The position numbers and the translations under genes are program-made. Shown here one piece after another: positions 1 through 8,731 of a stretch of DNA of 64,000 nt. Where the stretch lies: NCBI GenBank assembly GCA_947446575.1, contig CANFHC010000001.1, positions 62,001-126,000 of the forward strand, read 5' to 3'. Source of the DNA: Bacteriovoracaceae bacterium (GTDB lineage: Bacteria > Bdellovibrionota > Bacteriovoracia > Bacteriovoracales > Bacteriovoracaceae). Under the pieces are notes generated by a model. The model worked only from the letters and a program-made list of their open reading frames with translations. It ran no database searches and was not told where the DNA came from. Position 1 is the stretch's first letter, and each line of letters starts with the position of its first letter.

Positions 1-146
1 TCTTTTTCTAAATTTTCGATTTCAGATATGATATCTTGCAATTCTGCTTCATTGAAATTGCTTTCAATTTCAGTTACTGCTGTATCTTCCGTAGACATGT
101 CCACATCATTTAAAATTTCGTCCACTTCATCAAAAATATCACTCAT
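1..146 (-). CDS. Acidic protein, N-terminal part only (cut by window edge)
   Basis: A minus-strand reading frame starts with ATG at 144-146 and runs off the left edge, giving 48 complete codons with no stop. The visible part begins MSDIFDEVDEIL and is rich in Asp and Glu, so it is strongly acidic and probably helical. An AGGGG stretch lies a few bases upstream of the ATG as a plausible ribosome binding site. No family can be named from this fragment. The 232-base gap to the next gene, which is divergent, should hold both promoters. It contains a 6-bp inverted repeat (300-305 and 322-327) but no convincing promoter hexamers. Confidence 0.6.
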   Translation of the reverse strand, partial: MSDIFDEVDEILNDVDMSTEDTAVTEIESNFNEAELQDIISEIENLEK

Positions 147-378
147 AAAAGCCCCTAGTTTAGACACGGGAAGTCGAAAAGCTTTGAGCCTTTCTCTTCA
201 ACCTATCGACGACGCGTGGACAATTCTTTAGTGGTTTCTTATTTTCTAATAATTACTGATACTTGAAGCGAAAAAAAGTGCAATTTTTGCGTTTTTTTAA
301 GTGACTTCGCGATGGCCGTACGTCACTATTTTATCCTCATTAACTTATAGTTTTAGTTGGTCTTTTAAGGATTAAAAG

Positions 379-3213
379 TTGGATCATTTCGGCAATAGCA
401 AACCTAAATTTTGGGGAAGCGGCGACAATGGCAGTGCTCTCACTATTTCATCAGCGGAATTCGCAGCAGATGAGACTAGTGCTGTAGAGCAAGTTTTCGC
501 ACGCCCATTTAATCCCTCAGAATTTTTTATTCCAGGATGGAAAGGTGAAGGCTTAATCACAGCTTCTGCTATCGTTATTAAAAATTCTCTAAACAATCTC
601 TCTATCGATGCATTAGCGTTGTTTAAAAAATCTTGCTCAACAAATAAATCGATGAAGCTTCAAACCTATAATGAGTTTATGCATTTTGCTGATTATGCAA
701 AACTCGACAAATCACTTCTCGGCCAACAAAATGATTTCTGGCTGCACATGCAAGATGAGACTTCTCCTCTGAAAAAACATTTAGATGACTTCGTAAAAAT
801 TCATTGTTTCAGGGCTGTCGCTATTTATCTTTTTAGAATTAAATTTATCTTGGATCTAGGCAAAGAACAAAACCTTGCCATGACAGAAGATATTCTTTTA
901 AACCCACTGTCGTTCTTAGGGAAAATCTTTAAAAAAGATAGCTCTACCGAATTGATGTGCGAGTCCCTGCAAATCAATCAATTTAGCTGGTACCGTCCAT
1001 CAAGTGAATATAAAGAGTCGCTATTAAAACTTAAAGACGCTTTTGAGAACATCACTCTGACCGAATTAATTAAACTCATCTCAACTCCTAAAGATGACCA
1101 AATTTATTCCATTAGAAATTATTCTCATTCTCTTTCTCATTTATCTTTTGGTCTATTGGTAAATGAACTTTTAATAAAACTTCCAACTTGGTTAAACCCT
1201 AGTAGCAAATCCAAAACTCTAAACTCTCAAAAAGTTTGCTTGTTGCCAAAAACAATCAATACGCGCTTTATTGGAAACCATGTCTCTTCTTTTGCACTTT
1301 CTCATTGGTTAGCTCAAGAAACGAATATCAAAATATCCCAATGGAATAATTTAATTTGCCCAGAATTTGAAGGATTAGAATTCATCGACGGACAATTCTT
1401 AAAGATATGTCAGGAATTGCAATTTTTGAGTTTCTTAACTCGAGTTGCGGTTGAACATAAATATGAAATAATCCCATTTATTTGCAAAATTATGCGTGAG
1501 AAGTATCACAACAACAGCGATGAATCAGGTGGATCGCAAGTTTCTTTGTTTAATCTAGGAAATCTAGTTAATACTGAAACTCTCTATCATCGCATAGTGC
1601 TTAACTTAACAGATTTACCTAAAAACAACCCCCATCACTTTTTAGTGCAACAAATTCTTGGTCAGTCTGATAAATTAAAAAAAGATGGAATGATTTTTGT
1701 ATTCACCAATCAAAAGCTTTTTGTTCCTAGCCAAAGTGATCGAGTTGAACAACTCTTGAAAGATTTTAAAGTTGAAGCTTGTTTTAACTTAGAGGAACTT
1801 AAGGGCAAAGGAGAAATTGCTCACTTTATTTACGTACTAACAAAAAGAGCTGCTGCGCCTAAAAGCAATAAGCATCTTTTTGAAATGAACAAGACAATAA
1901 AAGAATCATGTCTTTCATTTGAATTTAAAGGAGTGCTGTCGCGCTTTAATAAATTTAATAAACTCGTTGAAGAGCTTCAACATTTTACTCGTCATAAAAA
2001 TCCAATCACGACTCCTATTTATATAAATGAAATTGAAAAAAATATAAGCTTCGAATTTCATCAAGACGCTATTATAGAAGGCAAGATGGTTTCTTCTGTT
2101 TCCACAAAAGAAAATGGCCATCTACCTCATCCTAGCTTCTTTAAAAACCTAACTAAATCATGCACGTCTCTTGAATCATTCTTTCACATTGATCAGATCA
2201 CTCAAGATGATTACCAAGCAATGAAGAAGTCTGTTGCTTCAGAGCTTCTAGGGCTCAAAATTGGACCAGAAAAACAATACCCCCTCCTTTTAATTATCAA
2301 TCAAACTGATCCGATGAACGTTAAAATAGAACTTACGACTACAGATAGCTACAGAGCAAAAGTAGAACAATACGGAACGGCTTTCTTTTATTACTTTGGT
2401 CTTATCCCAAAAAATCAGGTCATAAACTTAAACGTATTTAGAGAGTTCTTTACTTCCGTTTTAGGTCATCAGATTATTCAACTTCAACTCTCTGATGGAC
2501 CAACTAAGTTAAAAGCGAAATTAAAGTCTATGCTCATTCCAAGCTTTTTCGCCAAAACGCAAATGATGGAAGCAGCGGTAAAAGAGAAATTTGCATTATT
2601 AGATTTTGATGCCCGTGATTTAAAAACACATCACCCAGCGGAACTGCAAGCCCAATTTGAAAAAGTAAAAGCTGATTTCCACCAATATGCAGAGCTTAAT
2701 CCTTGGCATTTGTTAGGACTTCTCTCACATTTTAAATTACAAGTTCAATCGACTCTATCTGATTTTGATCAGTCGAGACCCAATACTTTTAACTTTGATA
2801 ATCCATTCATAAGCGAAGCCTTAGTAAAATTAAAAACCTTTGCTATTTATCCGAATAACCCTGATGTTTATATCGATTACAAAATTAAAACACATCAGGA
2901 ACTGCAGCTCCCATTAACTTCTTTGCAAATTAAAAACACTGAAGAAAGCTCTGTTCTGCAGTTTAAATTTCAAGACAAAGATATTGTTCATTTACATTCA
3001 TCAAGCACAATGAATCACTTTATTAAGTTTATTCTTCAAAATGCGACTGGTGTGAAAATTGCTGATCTTTTACTCAATCTAAAAGTTCCAACAATTCAAG
3101 AGCTAGAAGTTGTTACTAACAATGTTGAGCAAATTAAAATTGCAAAAGCTCTGCTTCTCAAAGAAACAGAGGATTTGATTTCAAATATTCTTAGAACTCA
3201 AATTTCAAAATAA
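379..3213 (+). CDS. Large protein of unknown function (944 aa)
   Basis: This long frame starts at TTG (379) with AAGGA about eight bases upstream. No signal peptide or membrane segment is visible, so it is probably cytoplasmic. The composition is that of a globular protein without repeats. Around residues 425-500 the text resembles the late part of N6-adenine methyltransferase domains: a segment reading KKDGMIFVFTNQKLF, then a 'fixed-length loop plus LTK' ending (HFIYVLTKRA). The catalytic NPPF/DPPY motif is not present; the nearest segment reads LPKNNPHH. The resemblance is weak and could be chance. It faces a histidine-kinase-like gene tail to tail across 5 bases. Function unknown; a degenerate methyltransferase is one possibility. 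Confidence 0.8.
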   Translation: MDHFGNSKPKFWGSGDNGSALTISSAEFAADETSAVEQVFARPFNPSEFFIPGWKGEGLITASAIVIKNSLNNLSIDALALFKKSCSTNKSMKLQTYNEFMHFADYAKLDKSLLGQQNDFWLHMQDETSPLKKHLDDFVKIHCFRAVAIYLFRIKFILDLGKEQNLAMTEDILLNPLSFLGKIFKKDSSTELMCESLQINQFSWYRPSSEYKESLLKLKDAFENITLTELIKLISTPKDDQIYSIRNYSHSLSHLSFGLLVNELLIKLPTWLNPSSKSKTLNSQKVCLLPKTINTRFIGNHVSSFALSHWLAQETNIKISQWNNLICPEFEGLEFIDGQFLKICQELQFLSFLTRVAVEHKYEIIPFICKIMREKYHNNSDESGGSQVSLFNLGNLVNTETLYHRIVLNLTDLPKNNPHHFLVQQILGQSDKLKKDGMIFVFTNQKLFVPSQSDRVEQLLKDFKVEACFNLEELKGKGEIAHFIYVLTKRAAAPKSNKHLFEMNKTIKESCLSFEFKGVLSRFNKFNKLVEELQHFTRHKNPITTPIYINEIEKNISFEFHQDAIIEGKMVSSVSTKENGHLPHPSFFKNLTKSCTSLESFFHIDQITQDDYQAMKKSVASELLGLKIGPEKQYPLLLIINQTDPMNVKIELTTTDSYRAKVEQYGTAFFYYFGLIPKNQVINLNVFREFFTSVLGHQIIQLQLSDGPTKLKAKLKSMLIPSFFAKTQMMEAAVKEKFALLDFDARDLKTHHPAELQAQFEKVKADFHQYAELNPWHLLGLLSHFKLQVQSTLSDFDQSRPNTFNFDNPFISEALVKLKTFAIYPNNPDVYIDYKIKTHQELQLPLTSLQIKNTEESSVLQFKFQDKDIVHLHSSSTMNHFIKFILQNATGVKIADLLLNLKVPTIQELEVVTNNVEQIKIAKALLLKETEDLISNILRTQISK

Positions 3214-3218
3214 TTTTA

Positions 3219-4664
3219 TTAGTTAATGATTGAATTATTTTGCGAGTTTAAAGTCGCAAGAATTTCTTTTTTGCTGCCGATTTTAAGATCAACTAAGCGA
3301 GTTGAATTCTCTCCACCTTTGAAGATAATTTTCACTCGTCCGCCAATAATATTTCCATTTTGATTAAGCTTATTATCCAACTGAATCTTGGCATGGACTT
3401 CTTCAAGAAGTGATTGACAAATTTGTAGATCTACATCAAGAGCTTTGGTTGAGCTAGAAATTCCTACTCTACTTTTTAAAATCTCTTCATCGAATCCCAG
3501 ACCAGAGTGAATCATATCGAAGGCTACAATATCCCCTAACCGGTGTGCAAAAATAGATATCGTTTTCTCACCTATTTCAGAATGTGTTGAATTAATAGCA
3601 TAATTAATTAAGTGATAAAGGATTTGCTCAAGTTCTTCAGCTCTTCCTTTAATGGTAAGATTTTCAGGAATTTTTACGTCTAGCTGAATCCCTTGAGAAA
3701 ACAATTTTTCAGCTAAAAGATCAATAGTGCTCGAACTCATTTGTTCTAAATTCAAATCGAATAACATTTTTTCCTCTATAATATCTGCGGCTACACCAAT
3801 GTTATCATCGTTCCAAATTTTATCAATCTTCTCCTTAACCGCTTCAAGTGATTGTGGACCAATGGGAGTAACTAATCCCTCTAGAGAAAAATTGTTTTTA
3901 TTTTTAATTATTTTTCCCATTGATTGTTCTGCGTGATAATTAGAAAAAAGTTTCGAACAATTTATCAGACCATTTTGTTCAAGTGCTGTTCGGATAATTT
4001 CCCCCACCTTCACACTTACAACTCCATCGTGGTCCATCAACTCTGCTTGTGCTTCTTTTTCACGAGCAAGATTAGAAAGACGGCGGCGAGTTGTGCTCAT
4101 AAATTCTGAAATCATTAAGAAGACCAGAAATGTAGCTGATACATAGAAAAAGGTTTTCTCTTTATTAAGAGAATTTGATATTTCTGTTTTGTACTGATCA
4201 CTGGCCTCTAATATCTCATCTTTTGTTGTTTCAATTTTCTCAAATCTTGCTCCGACATCTCGCTCTTCACCATCTCTGGCAATACTACGTGCCCCTGTTG
4301 GAGAGAGAATATCTTCATGAAACCAATGAACATTGGAAGCTAGAGTGCTGAGTTTTTTTGCGACTTGAGAGAGTTCAGTTTTAAAGCTGTCTTCAACATT
4401 TAAAATTCCTTCTGCGAAACATTCTTCTGTTAAATTTTGAAAATTTTGTGTGAGGTAATTTGAAGTCGTATCGGCCAACATTTTAGCAGTGTAAGTTTGA
4501 TTGACTCTTGCAAAACAAGTTTGCATTCCACTTTCAAAATTAGTTAATCGCTTAATACGAGTTGAATTTTCTTGAATATTATAAGTAATACCTACTAGGG
4601 CCGACAGAAGAAAGAGTCCGGCAATGCTTCTTTTGCTTTCTAATAAATTTGTAATCTGCTTCAT
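3219..4664 (-). CDS. Membrane-bound histidine-kinase-like protein with degenerate ATP-binding site
   Basis: The 481-aa protein has a membrane segment at about residues 13-28, an extracytoplasmic region of about 140 residues, a second membrane segment at about 172-187, a helical linker and a C-terminal domain laid out like a HATPase domain. In that domain the N-box reads LINYAINST, with Tyr355 where the Mg-binding Asn is expected. The G1 box reads DMIHSGLGF, with His386 in place of the adenine-binding Asp. No HisKA box with a phospho-accepting His precedes it. The topology is that of a sensor kinase, but the residues argue against phosphotransfer, so it may work as a sensor scaffold or modulator. 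No response regulator is adjacent. Confidence 0.65.
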   Translation of the reverse strand: MKQITNLLESKRSIAGLFLLSALVGITYNIQENSTRIKRLTNFESGMQTCFARVNQTYTAKMLADTTSNYLTQNFQNLTEECFAEGILNVEDSFKTELSQVAKKLSTLASNVHWFHEDILSPTGARSIARDGEERDVGARFEKIETTKDEILEASDQYKTEISNSLNKEKTFFYVSATFLVFLMISEFMSTTRRRLSNLAREKEAQAELMDHDGVVSVKVGEIIRTALEQNGLINCSKLFSNYHAEQSMGKIIKNKNNFSLEGLVTPIGPQSLEAVKEKIDKIWNDDNIGVAADIIEEKMLFDLNLEQMSSSTIDLLAEKLFSQGIQLDVKIPENLTIKGRAEELEQILYHLINYAINSTHSEIGEKTISIFAHRLGDIVAFDMIHSGLGFDEEILKSRVGISSSTKALDVDLQICQSLLEEVHAKIQLDNKLNQNGNIIGGRVKIIFKGGENSTRLVDLKIGSKKEILATLNSQNNSIIN

Positions 4665-4783
4665 AGGTTTTGCAATCCTTGCAATAGTTTTGCGCCATAA
4701 AAGTTATGGGTAATGACGCTACTTTAAGTGTACATTTGTAAGCATCAGGGTCAAGATTGGGTCAAAAATTCCTGGCTTTTACC

Positions 4784-4789
4784 TATAAT
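4784..4789 (+). promoter_or_regulatory. Candidate -10 box upstream of the TonB-type gene
   Basis: TATAAT at 4784-4789 is a perfect -10 hexamer. No good -35 lies at the usual spacing; TTGGGT at 4757-4762 is 21 bases away. Transcription starting near 4796 would leave only about 8 bases before the ATG at 4804 and about 23 before the in-frame ATG at 4819. This favours the later start for the downstream gene. Confidence 0.35.
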
Positions 4790-4803
4790 TTCCGCCCTGG
4801 CCA

Positions 4804-5757
4804 ATGTATCATACTGAAATGATCAGAAACGTTGAGAATAAGTTCAATTTTTTGGCCTCTCTAGTTGCCGCCATTCTCTTTCATTTGGTGATCCTTCTTT
4901 TTGTTAAAAAAAGTACTCTTCAATTCAATATTGCAAGTCTAAATTCTTATCGTTCTTCTCCTATTAAAATTGATCGCATCCAATTAATTCGACCAGATGA
5001 GATACCGATGATGAAAAGAGTTGGTATAAAAAATGGAGCAAAAGATAAATATTTTAGACCTGATCACTTAAAAATCCCAAAGCTTGCTCCACTTAAAACT
5101 CCAGGTCTTTCTCTTTCAAATCTCACTCCAGATTTGCCTGCACCAAAAATGACAAAAAAACCTGAAGGAAAAGCTCAGGATAAATCCGCAAAAAATTCTG
5201 CTATAGTTGATACGATAGTTCGCCCTAATTTAGTGACCGATGAAGAACGTGGGCATTTTTATTTCAATCCCAAAAAAGAAAAGAAAATCGTTCAGAATCA
5301 TGACCAAGACAGTTTAAAACAAGAAGCCTATAAAAATATCACTACAAGTAAGTCAAATCCTGTTGCTGATAAGATCTCGAATTTTGAAATACGCTATGAA
5401 CGCCCAGAAGGAGTTTCAGAAGATGAACTCAATTCAGATGAAAAAGCTTATTACTCATTTTTCAAAAGATCTTATGCCAATTATCTCTCGAAGCTTTATG
5501 CAACTTACGACAAAGTCAGTGTGGAACGTCCGGGATTAGAAAAAGCATTTGAAGGAAAGCACTTATTGATTGGTAAAATCGATTACGATGAAAAGGGAAA
5601 TATAGTGGCAATTAAAATTTTAAAGTCTTCTGAGAGTGATGATATTCATTATTTTTTTGAAGAGACTTTAAAACAATTAAATCTTCCTAATCCCCCCAAG
5701 AGTTTCGTTAAAAACAAAAAAGCATTTTCAACTTATTACCAAATTCAGATTAACTGA
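4804..5757 (+). CDS. TonB-type energy-transducer protein
   Basis: This is a 317-aa protein with a short cytoplasmic N-terminus, one membrane anchor at about residues 16-36 (ASLVAAILFHLVILLFV), a Lys/Pro-rich periplasmic stretch and a C-terminal domain ending PKSFVKNKKAFSTYYQIQIN. The last 60 residues follow the TonB C-terminal pattern: 'G.i.yde.Gni..ikilkSS', then 'f.etl.qlnlPnPP'. TonB-type proteins couple the inner-membrane ExbB/ExbD motor to outer-membrane receptors, but neither exbB/exbD nor a receptor gene is in this window. A second in-frame ATG at 4819 (protein starting MIRNVENKF) fits the candidate -10 box better. AgmX/gliding-type TonB-domain proteins are an alternative assignment. 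Confidence 0.65.
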   Translation: MYHTEMIRNVENKFNFLASLVAAILFHLVILLFVKKSTLQFNIASLNSYRSSPIKIDRIQLIRPDEIPMMKRVGIKNGAKDKYFRPDHLKIPKLAPLKTPGLSLSNLTPDLPAPKMTKKPEGKAQDKSAKNSAIVDTIVRPNLVTDEERGHFYFNPKKEKKIVQNHDQDSLKQEAYKNITTSKSNPVADKISNFEIRYERPEGVSEDELNSDEKAYYSFFKRSYANYLSKLYATYDKVSVERPGLEKAFEGKHLLIGKIDYDEKGNIVAIKILKSSESDDIHYFFEETLKQLNLPNPPKSFVKNKKAFSTYYQIQIN

Positions 5758-5804
5758 CTGATAAAAAAATGAATTATATGCTAAGAGTTTCGGTCAGCCC
5801 GAAG

Positions 5805-6233
5805 TTATAGAAAAAGTTTAAGACAGATAAAGAGAGCGAATGCAAAAACATAAGTTTTAAGCATTGTTTTAGAAGCCAAATTTTTCAAAAATTCCACGCC
5901 CATACTATCAATGAAACGTATTCCTTTTTTCATATTACGCTTTAGCATAATGCGCTCATTTAAATTCATTACTTTAAAAAGCTCACTAACTTCACGTTCA
6001 AAAGATTGGCGCAAATCTCTATCCATTGCGACCTTAGGTATAAAAATTTGTGCTGCCAAGGTTTTCATTTGGAATTTTTTAAATTCTTCTGCACAAACAG
6101 GGCATACTTCAACATGCTTACTCATACGTTTATAGGCTTCTTCTTTTTTGGGCGTATCTAGAAGTGTATAAATATGCTTTGTGTGAACGCAATGTCTTGC
6201 TGGGATTTTTTCGTAATTTAATTCTTGTGGCAC
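5805..6233 (-). CDS. Zinc-finger membrane protein, putative anti-sigma factor
   Basis: The 142-aa protein starts with GTG directly after the TAG stop of the upstream sigma-like gene, with GGAGGAG eight bases before it, so the two are translationally coupled. It carries an H-x3-C-x2-C motif (His40, Cys44, Cys47), the signature of ZAS-type zinc-finger anti-sigma factors. There is an extra His14-Cys15-x-His17 cluster nearby. A single membrane segment ends the protein (about residues 126-141), leaving the zinc finger in the cytoplasm. By analogy with ZAS proteins it should bind the product of the preceding gene at the membrane. The sensory part would have to be minimal, as almost nothing lies beyond the membrane. 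Confidence 0.6.
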   Translation of the reverse strand: MPQELNYEKIPARHCVHTKHIYTLLDTPKKEEAYKRMSKHVEVCPVCAEEFKKFQMKTLAAQIFIPKVAMDRDLRQSFEREVSELFKVMNLNERIMLKRNMKKGIRFIDSMGVEFLKNLASKTMLKTYVFAFALFICLKLFL

Positions 6234-6731
6234 CTAGGCGACTCCTCCATTTTCCAATTCATCAAATAATTCATGATTGGGAATAAGCTCAGTCATTTTG
6301 AGTCTTGCAGAATAAAGATGAGATAAAATCTCAGCTCTGCTTCCACATGCAATGAACTCAATCTGGTCTAATTCAAGTCCTGCTTTCTCTTTAAGATAAA
6401 GCATGGCTTTTTCATCAAACTCTAATGAAAAGAATCCACCATTTTGTTCGACATCCGAAAAACTCATTTTGAGCTGTTGGTATCTCTTTTTCGAAAGTTC
6501 ATAAACTATTTTTAATAGGTGTAACTTTGTTTCATCTAATAGATTTCGGACTATTTTGTTTTTTGTCAGCGCCATTTTTTCGACGAGTGGTTTTTTTTGA
6601 ATTAAAAAAGACTGCACACAATCAATCATCAATTGCGATGCTTGTAAGTCGTCAGGTATTAAAACATAAGCAAAGCTGTAGAGTTCTGGGCTTAAATTTT
6701 GGATGAATTTTTGTAGTTCTTCGGTTTTCAT
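6234..6731 (-). CDS. Degenerate ECF-sigma-like protein
   Basis: This 165-aa protein has the size and order of an ECF sigma factor. An N-terminal segment (YSFAYVLIPDDLQASQLMID) follows the region-2 helix pattern. A C-terminal segment around residues 105-145 follows the region-4 pattern of 'L..k..l.ldqi..i..gsr.eil..L..AR.k'. The highly conserved acidic/aromatic residues of region 2.3/2.4 and the strong helix-turn-helix are blurred, so promoter recognition is doubtful. It is followed without a gap by the zinc-finger membrane protein, the usual sigma/anti-sigma order. It could be a diverged true sigma factor or a sigma-like regulator. Confidence 0.5.
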   Translation of the reverse strand: MKTEELQKFIQNLSPELYSFAYVLIPDDLQASQLMIDCVQSFLIQKKPLVEKMALTKNKIVRNLLDETKLHLLKIVYELSKKRYQQLKMSFSDVEQNGGFFSLEFDEKAMLYLKEKAGLELDQIEFIACGSRAEILSHLYSARLKMTELIPNHELFDELENGGVA

Positions 6732-6938
6732 TGGCTCTTTTAAACTTAATCATTCCTCGATTAGTTATTATTATTCTACACCATTCCCTCAAATGAATTC
6801 AACTAGTGGCCACTATGTCATTTCAGACACTTAGCTTTAAAACAGATCAAGAAATAATTAATTTCAAGAATTTTACCAAATCAGTCGATTAGCTTGAAGA
6901 GAAAGATTAGCCCCTTCTCTTTTTAAAAAGGTTTAGTT

Positions 6939-7691
6939 ATGAAGAATTATCAAAAAATTTCAGCGATTATAATGATGATGAGTGCAATCTCAGCCTGTAC
7001 TGTAAAACAGACGTCGTCTAAAACGACATCATCAACTAGCACATCAACGAGTGGAACTTCGGGAAGCACAACAACAACAACAACACCTCCCACAACTACA
7101 ACAACCACAGGCGGAATTTCTTGTGATGGTGTTTATCATGATGGAGCAACTCGCTGTTACTATAAAAATATTCCAACCATAATGGCCAGTGGTGGAACTT
7201 CCGGACAAACCTGGTGGTCTTCTACTAACTTCATTGCAAGTTCAGGAAATTCACCCAATCAATTTTCTTCGGATGCTACTTTTAACGTAAGAATAATTCC
7301 ACGAACACCAGTTGCAAATGCAACTTCAACATTTGGAAAAGTATGTAGTGCTTCTAGAATGTATGCGACGAAAGTAAAAGTTCAATTAATGTTACATAAA
7401 AGTGGAGTCAGCGTTGGAGAAACGGCTACTTTAAGTTCAACAATCGGAGCTGCTTCGAACGTATATCATTTTTCTGTTCCTGCAACATCTGCTCCATTGG
7501 TATTAGAAGTTGTAAACGTACAATCAGATTCAAGATGCACGGGAATGTATGGGACAAATTTAAGTGGATGTGCGACTAATCCTTATTATGATATTCCTAT
7601 CAATACTGCTGGACCAACTGAGTGTGTCGGTTTTGATATTCAATACTCAACAGATGAAACATACGACTTGCCTGGTACTGCTGCGAATTAA
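6939..7691 (+). CDS. Lipoprotein with Thr/Ser-rich linker, function unknown
   Basis: The 250-aa protein has a lipoprotein signal peptide ending in the lipobox SAISAC (Cys20), followed by a low-complexity Thr/Ser/Gly/Pro linker to about residue 58, where the DNA is a run of ACA/ACT repeats. The rest looks like a beta-rich globular domain with six cysteines, suitable for disulphides after export. No Asp follows the lipidated Cys (next residue Thr), so by the usual +2 rule it would go to the outer membrane. AAAGG at about ten bases upstream serves as ribosome binding site. Its neighbours on both sides are on the minus strand, so it stands alone. No family recognised. Confidence 0.75.
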   Translation: MKNYQKISAIIMMMSAISACTVKQTSSKTTSSTSTSTSGTSGSTTTTTTPPTTTTTTGGISCDGVYHDGATRCYYKNIPTIMASGGTSGQTWWSSTNFIASSGNSPNQFSSDATFNVRIIPRTPVANATSTFGKVCSASRMYATKVKVQLMLHKSGVSVGETATLSSTIGAASNVYHFSVPATSAPLVLEVVNVQSDSRCTGMYGTNLSGCATNPYYDIPINTAGPTECVGFDIQYSTDETYDLPGTAAN

Positions 7692-7769
7692 TCAGAATGA
7701 AGATGTAAACGAAATTTTAACAAACTTTAATTTTATATCAAGGATAGATGGATCAAAAGCTTCTTAATT

Positions 7770-8720
7770 TTAAAGTAGTTTTATTAATTCGTGCGCGAGA
7801 TTTTTCTTATGAGCGAAACTAACTTCCACTAATAAACCAGGACATGTGATATTGATTTCAGAGACATGATCTCCCATAATATCAAAGGCAACCCAGTCTA
7901 CTCCATCACGCAATAGTTCCGAACAAATGCGATTACATTCATCCTTTATTGAACTGGATAGTTCGATAGCATGAAAGTCAGCCCCCTGAGCAATATTGGC
8001 TAAAAACTCTCCAGTTTTCGGAACTTTTAAAATTGAGCCGAGCTCGATTCCTTTAAAATACAGAGAACGTATTTCACCATTCATTACTTCTTTGCAAAAA
8101 GGTTGAGCTACGACTGGTCCATTATTTTCTTGAACCTTCGCTTCGAATTTTTCTCGCAAATCAGATCTATCAAGAGTGATTTTCTCTACTCCAATGCCTT
8201 GAAAAAGATCCAAAGGTTTTAATATCAACTCAACATGCTTTTCTTTTTTCATGAGAGAAGCAAAATTTAAAAATTCATTTGCACTACTTCCTACATAAGT
8301 GGGCAGTGAAGAAGGCTGAGCATAGGCATGAAGCTTTTCATTAAATTTTAATATTCCATCTGGAGAATTGACTACGCGAATCCCCTTTTCTTGATAAAAA
8401 CGCAACATCCATAGATAGCGTAAATAACGAGCATCAAAAGGTGGATCAATTCTCATATGAATAATATCTTCAATTGATACTGGCTGCAGGCTAACATTCC
8501 CCAATTGAAAAGATTTTAAGTAACATCCATCTTCATAAAACTCTGAAGCAAAATCGTAAACTTGAAATTCTGGAGTAAGTTTGTTGCTTAAGTAAAAATC
8601 CTTTTCAAAAAGCAAAAAAACTGGAATTCCCATCGCTTTCATTGTTGTTGCTAACATGAGAGTACTGTCTTTTTTAGGATTTAATTTTTCTATTGGATCG
8701 ATAAAGAGAATATGCTTCAT
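7770..8720 (-). CDS. gshB: Glutathione synthetase
   Basis: GshB joins gamma-glutamylcysteine and glycine with ATP to make glutathione in the cytosol. The 316-aa length equals the usual GshB length. Recognisable family segments are MRIDPPFD near residue 89, the ATP-grasp region with LILKPLDLFQGIGVEKI, GEIRSLYFKG, and the metal-binding end SEINITCPG. The N-terminal Rossmann-like part starts MKHILFIDPIEKLNPKKDST, also typical. No gshA is seen nearby. The stop lies 11 bases from the lipoprotein aminopeptidase gene upstream, so the two may be co-transcribed, although a functional link is not evident. Confidence 0.9.
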   Translation of the reverse strand: MKHILFIDPIEKLNPKKDSTLMLATTMKAMGIPVFLLFEKDFYLSNKLTPEFQVYDFASEFYEDGCYLKSFQLGNVSLQPVSIEDIIHMRIDPPFDARYLRYLWMLRFYQEKGIRVVNSPDGILKFNEKLHAYAQPSSLPTYVGSSANEFLNFASLMKKEKHVELILKPLDLFQGIGVEKITLDRSDLREKFEAKVQENNGPVVAQPFCKEVMNGEIRSLYFKGIELGSILKVPKTGEFLANIAQGADFHAIELSSSIKDECNRICSELLRDGVDWVAFDIMGDHVSEINITCPGLLVEVSFAHKKNLAHELIKLL

Positions 8721-8731
8721 GGACGTACCTT

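Noticed and set aside
28-231. 67-codon plus-strand frame at the left edge
   Set aside because: It is antisense to the better supported acidic minus-strand gene with its own ribosome binding site, and has no such site itself.
286-327. Inverted repeat AGTGAC/GTCACT between the first two genes
   Set aside because: Only six pairs with a 16-base loop; it may be an operator but cannot be told from chance.
7564-7767. 67-codon frame overlapping the Thr-rich lipoprotein gene
   Set aside because: It is a frame-shifted shadow with no ribosome binding site; the lipoprotein frame has signal peptide, lipobox and proper composition.
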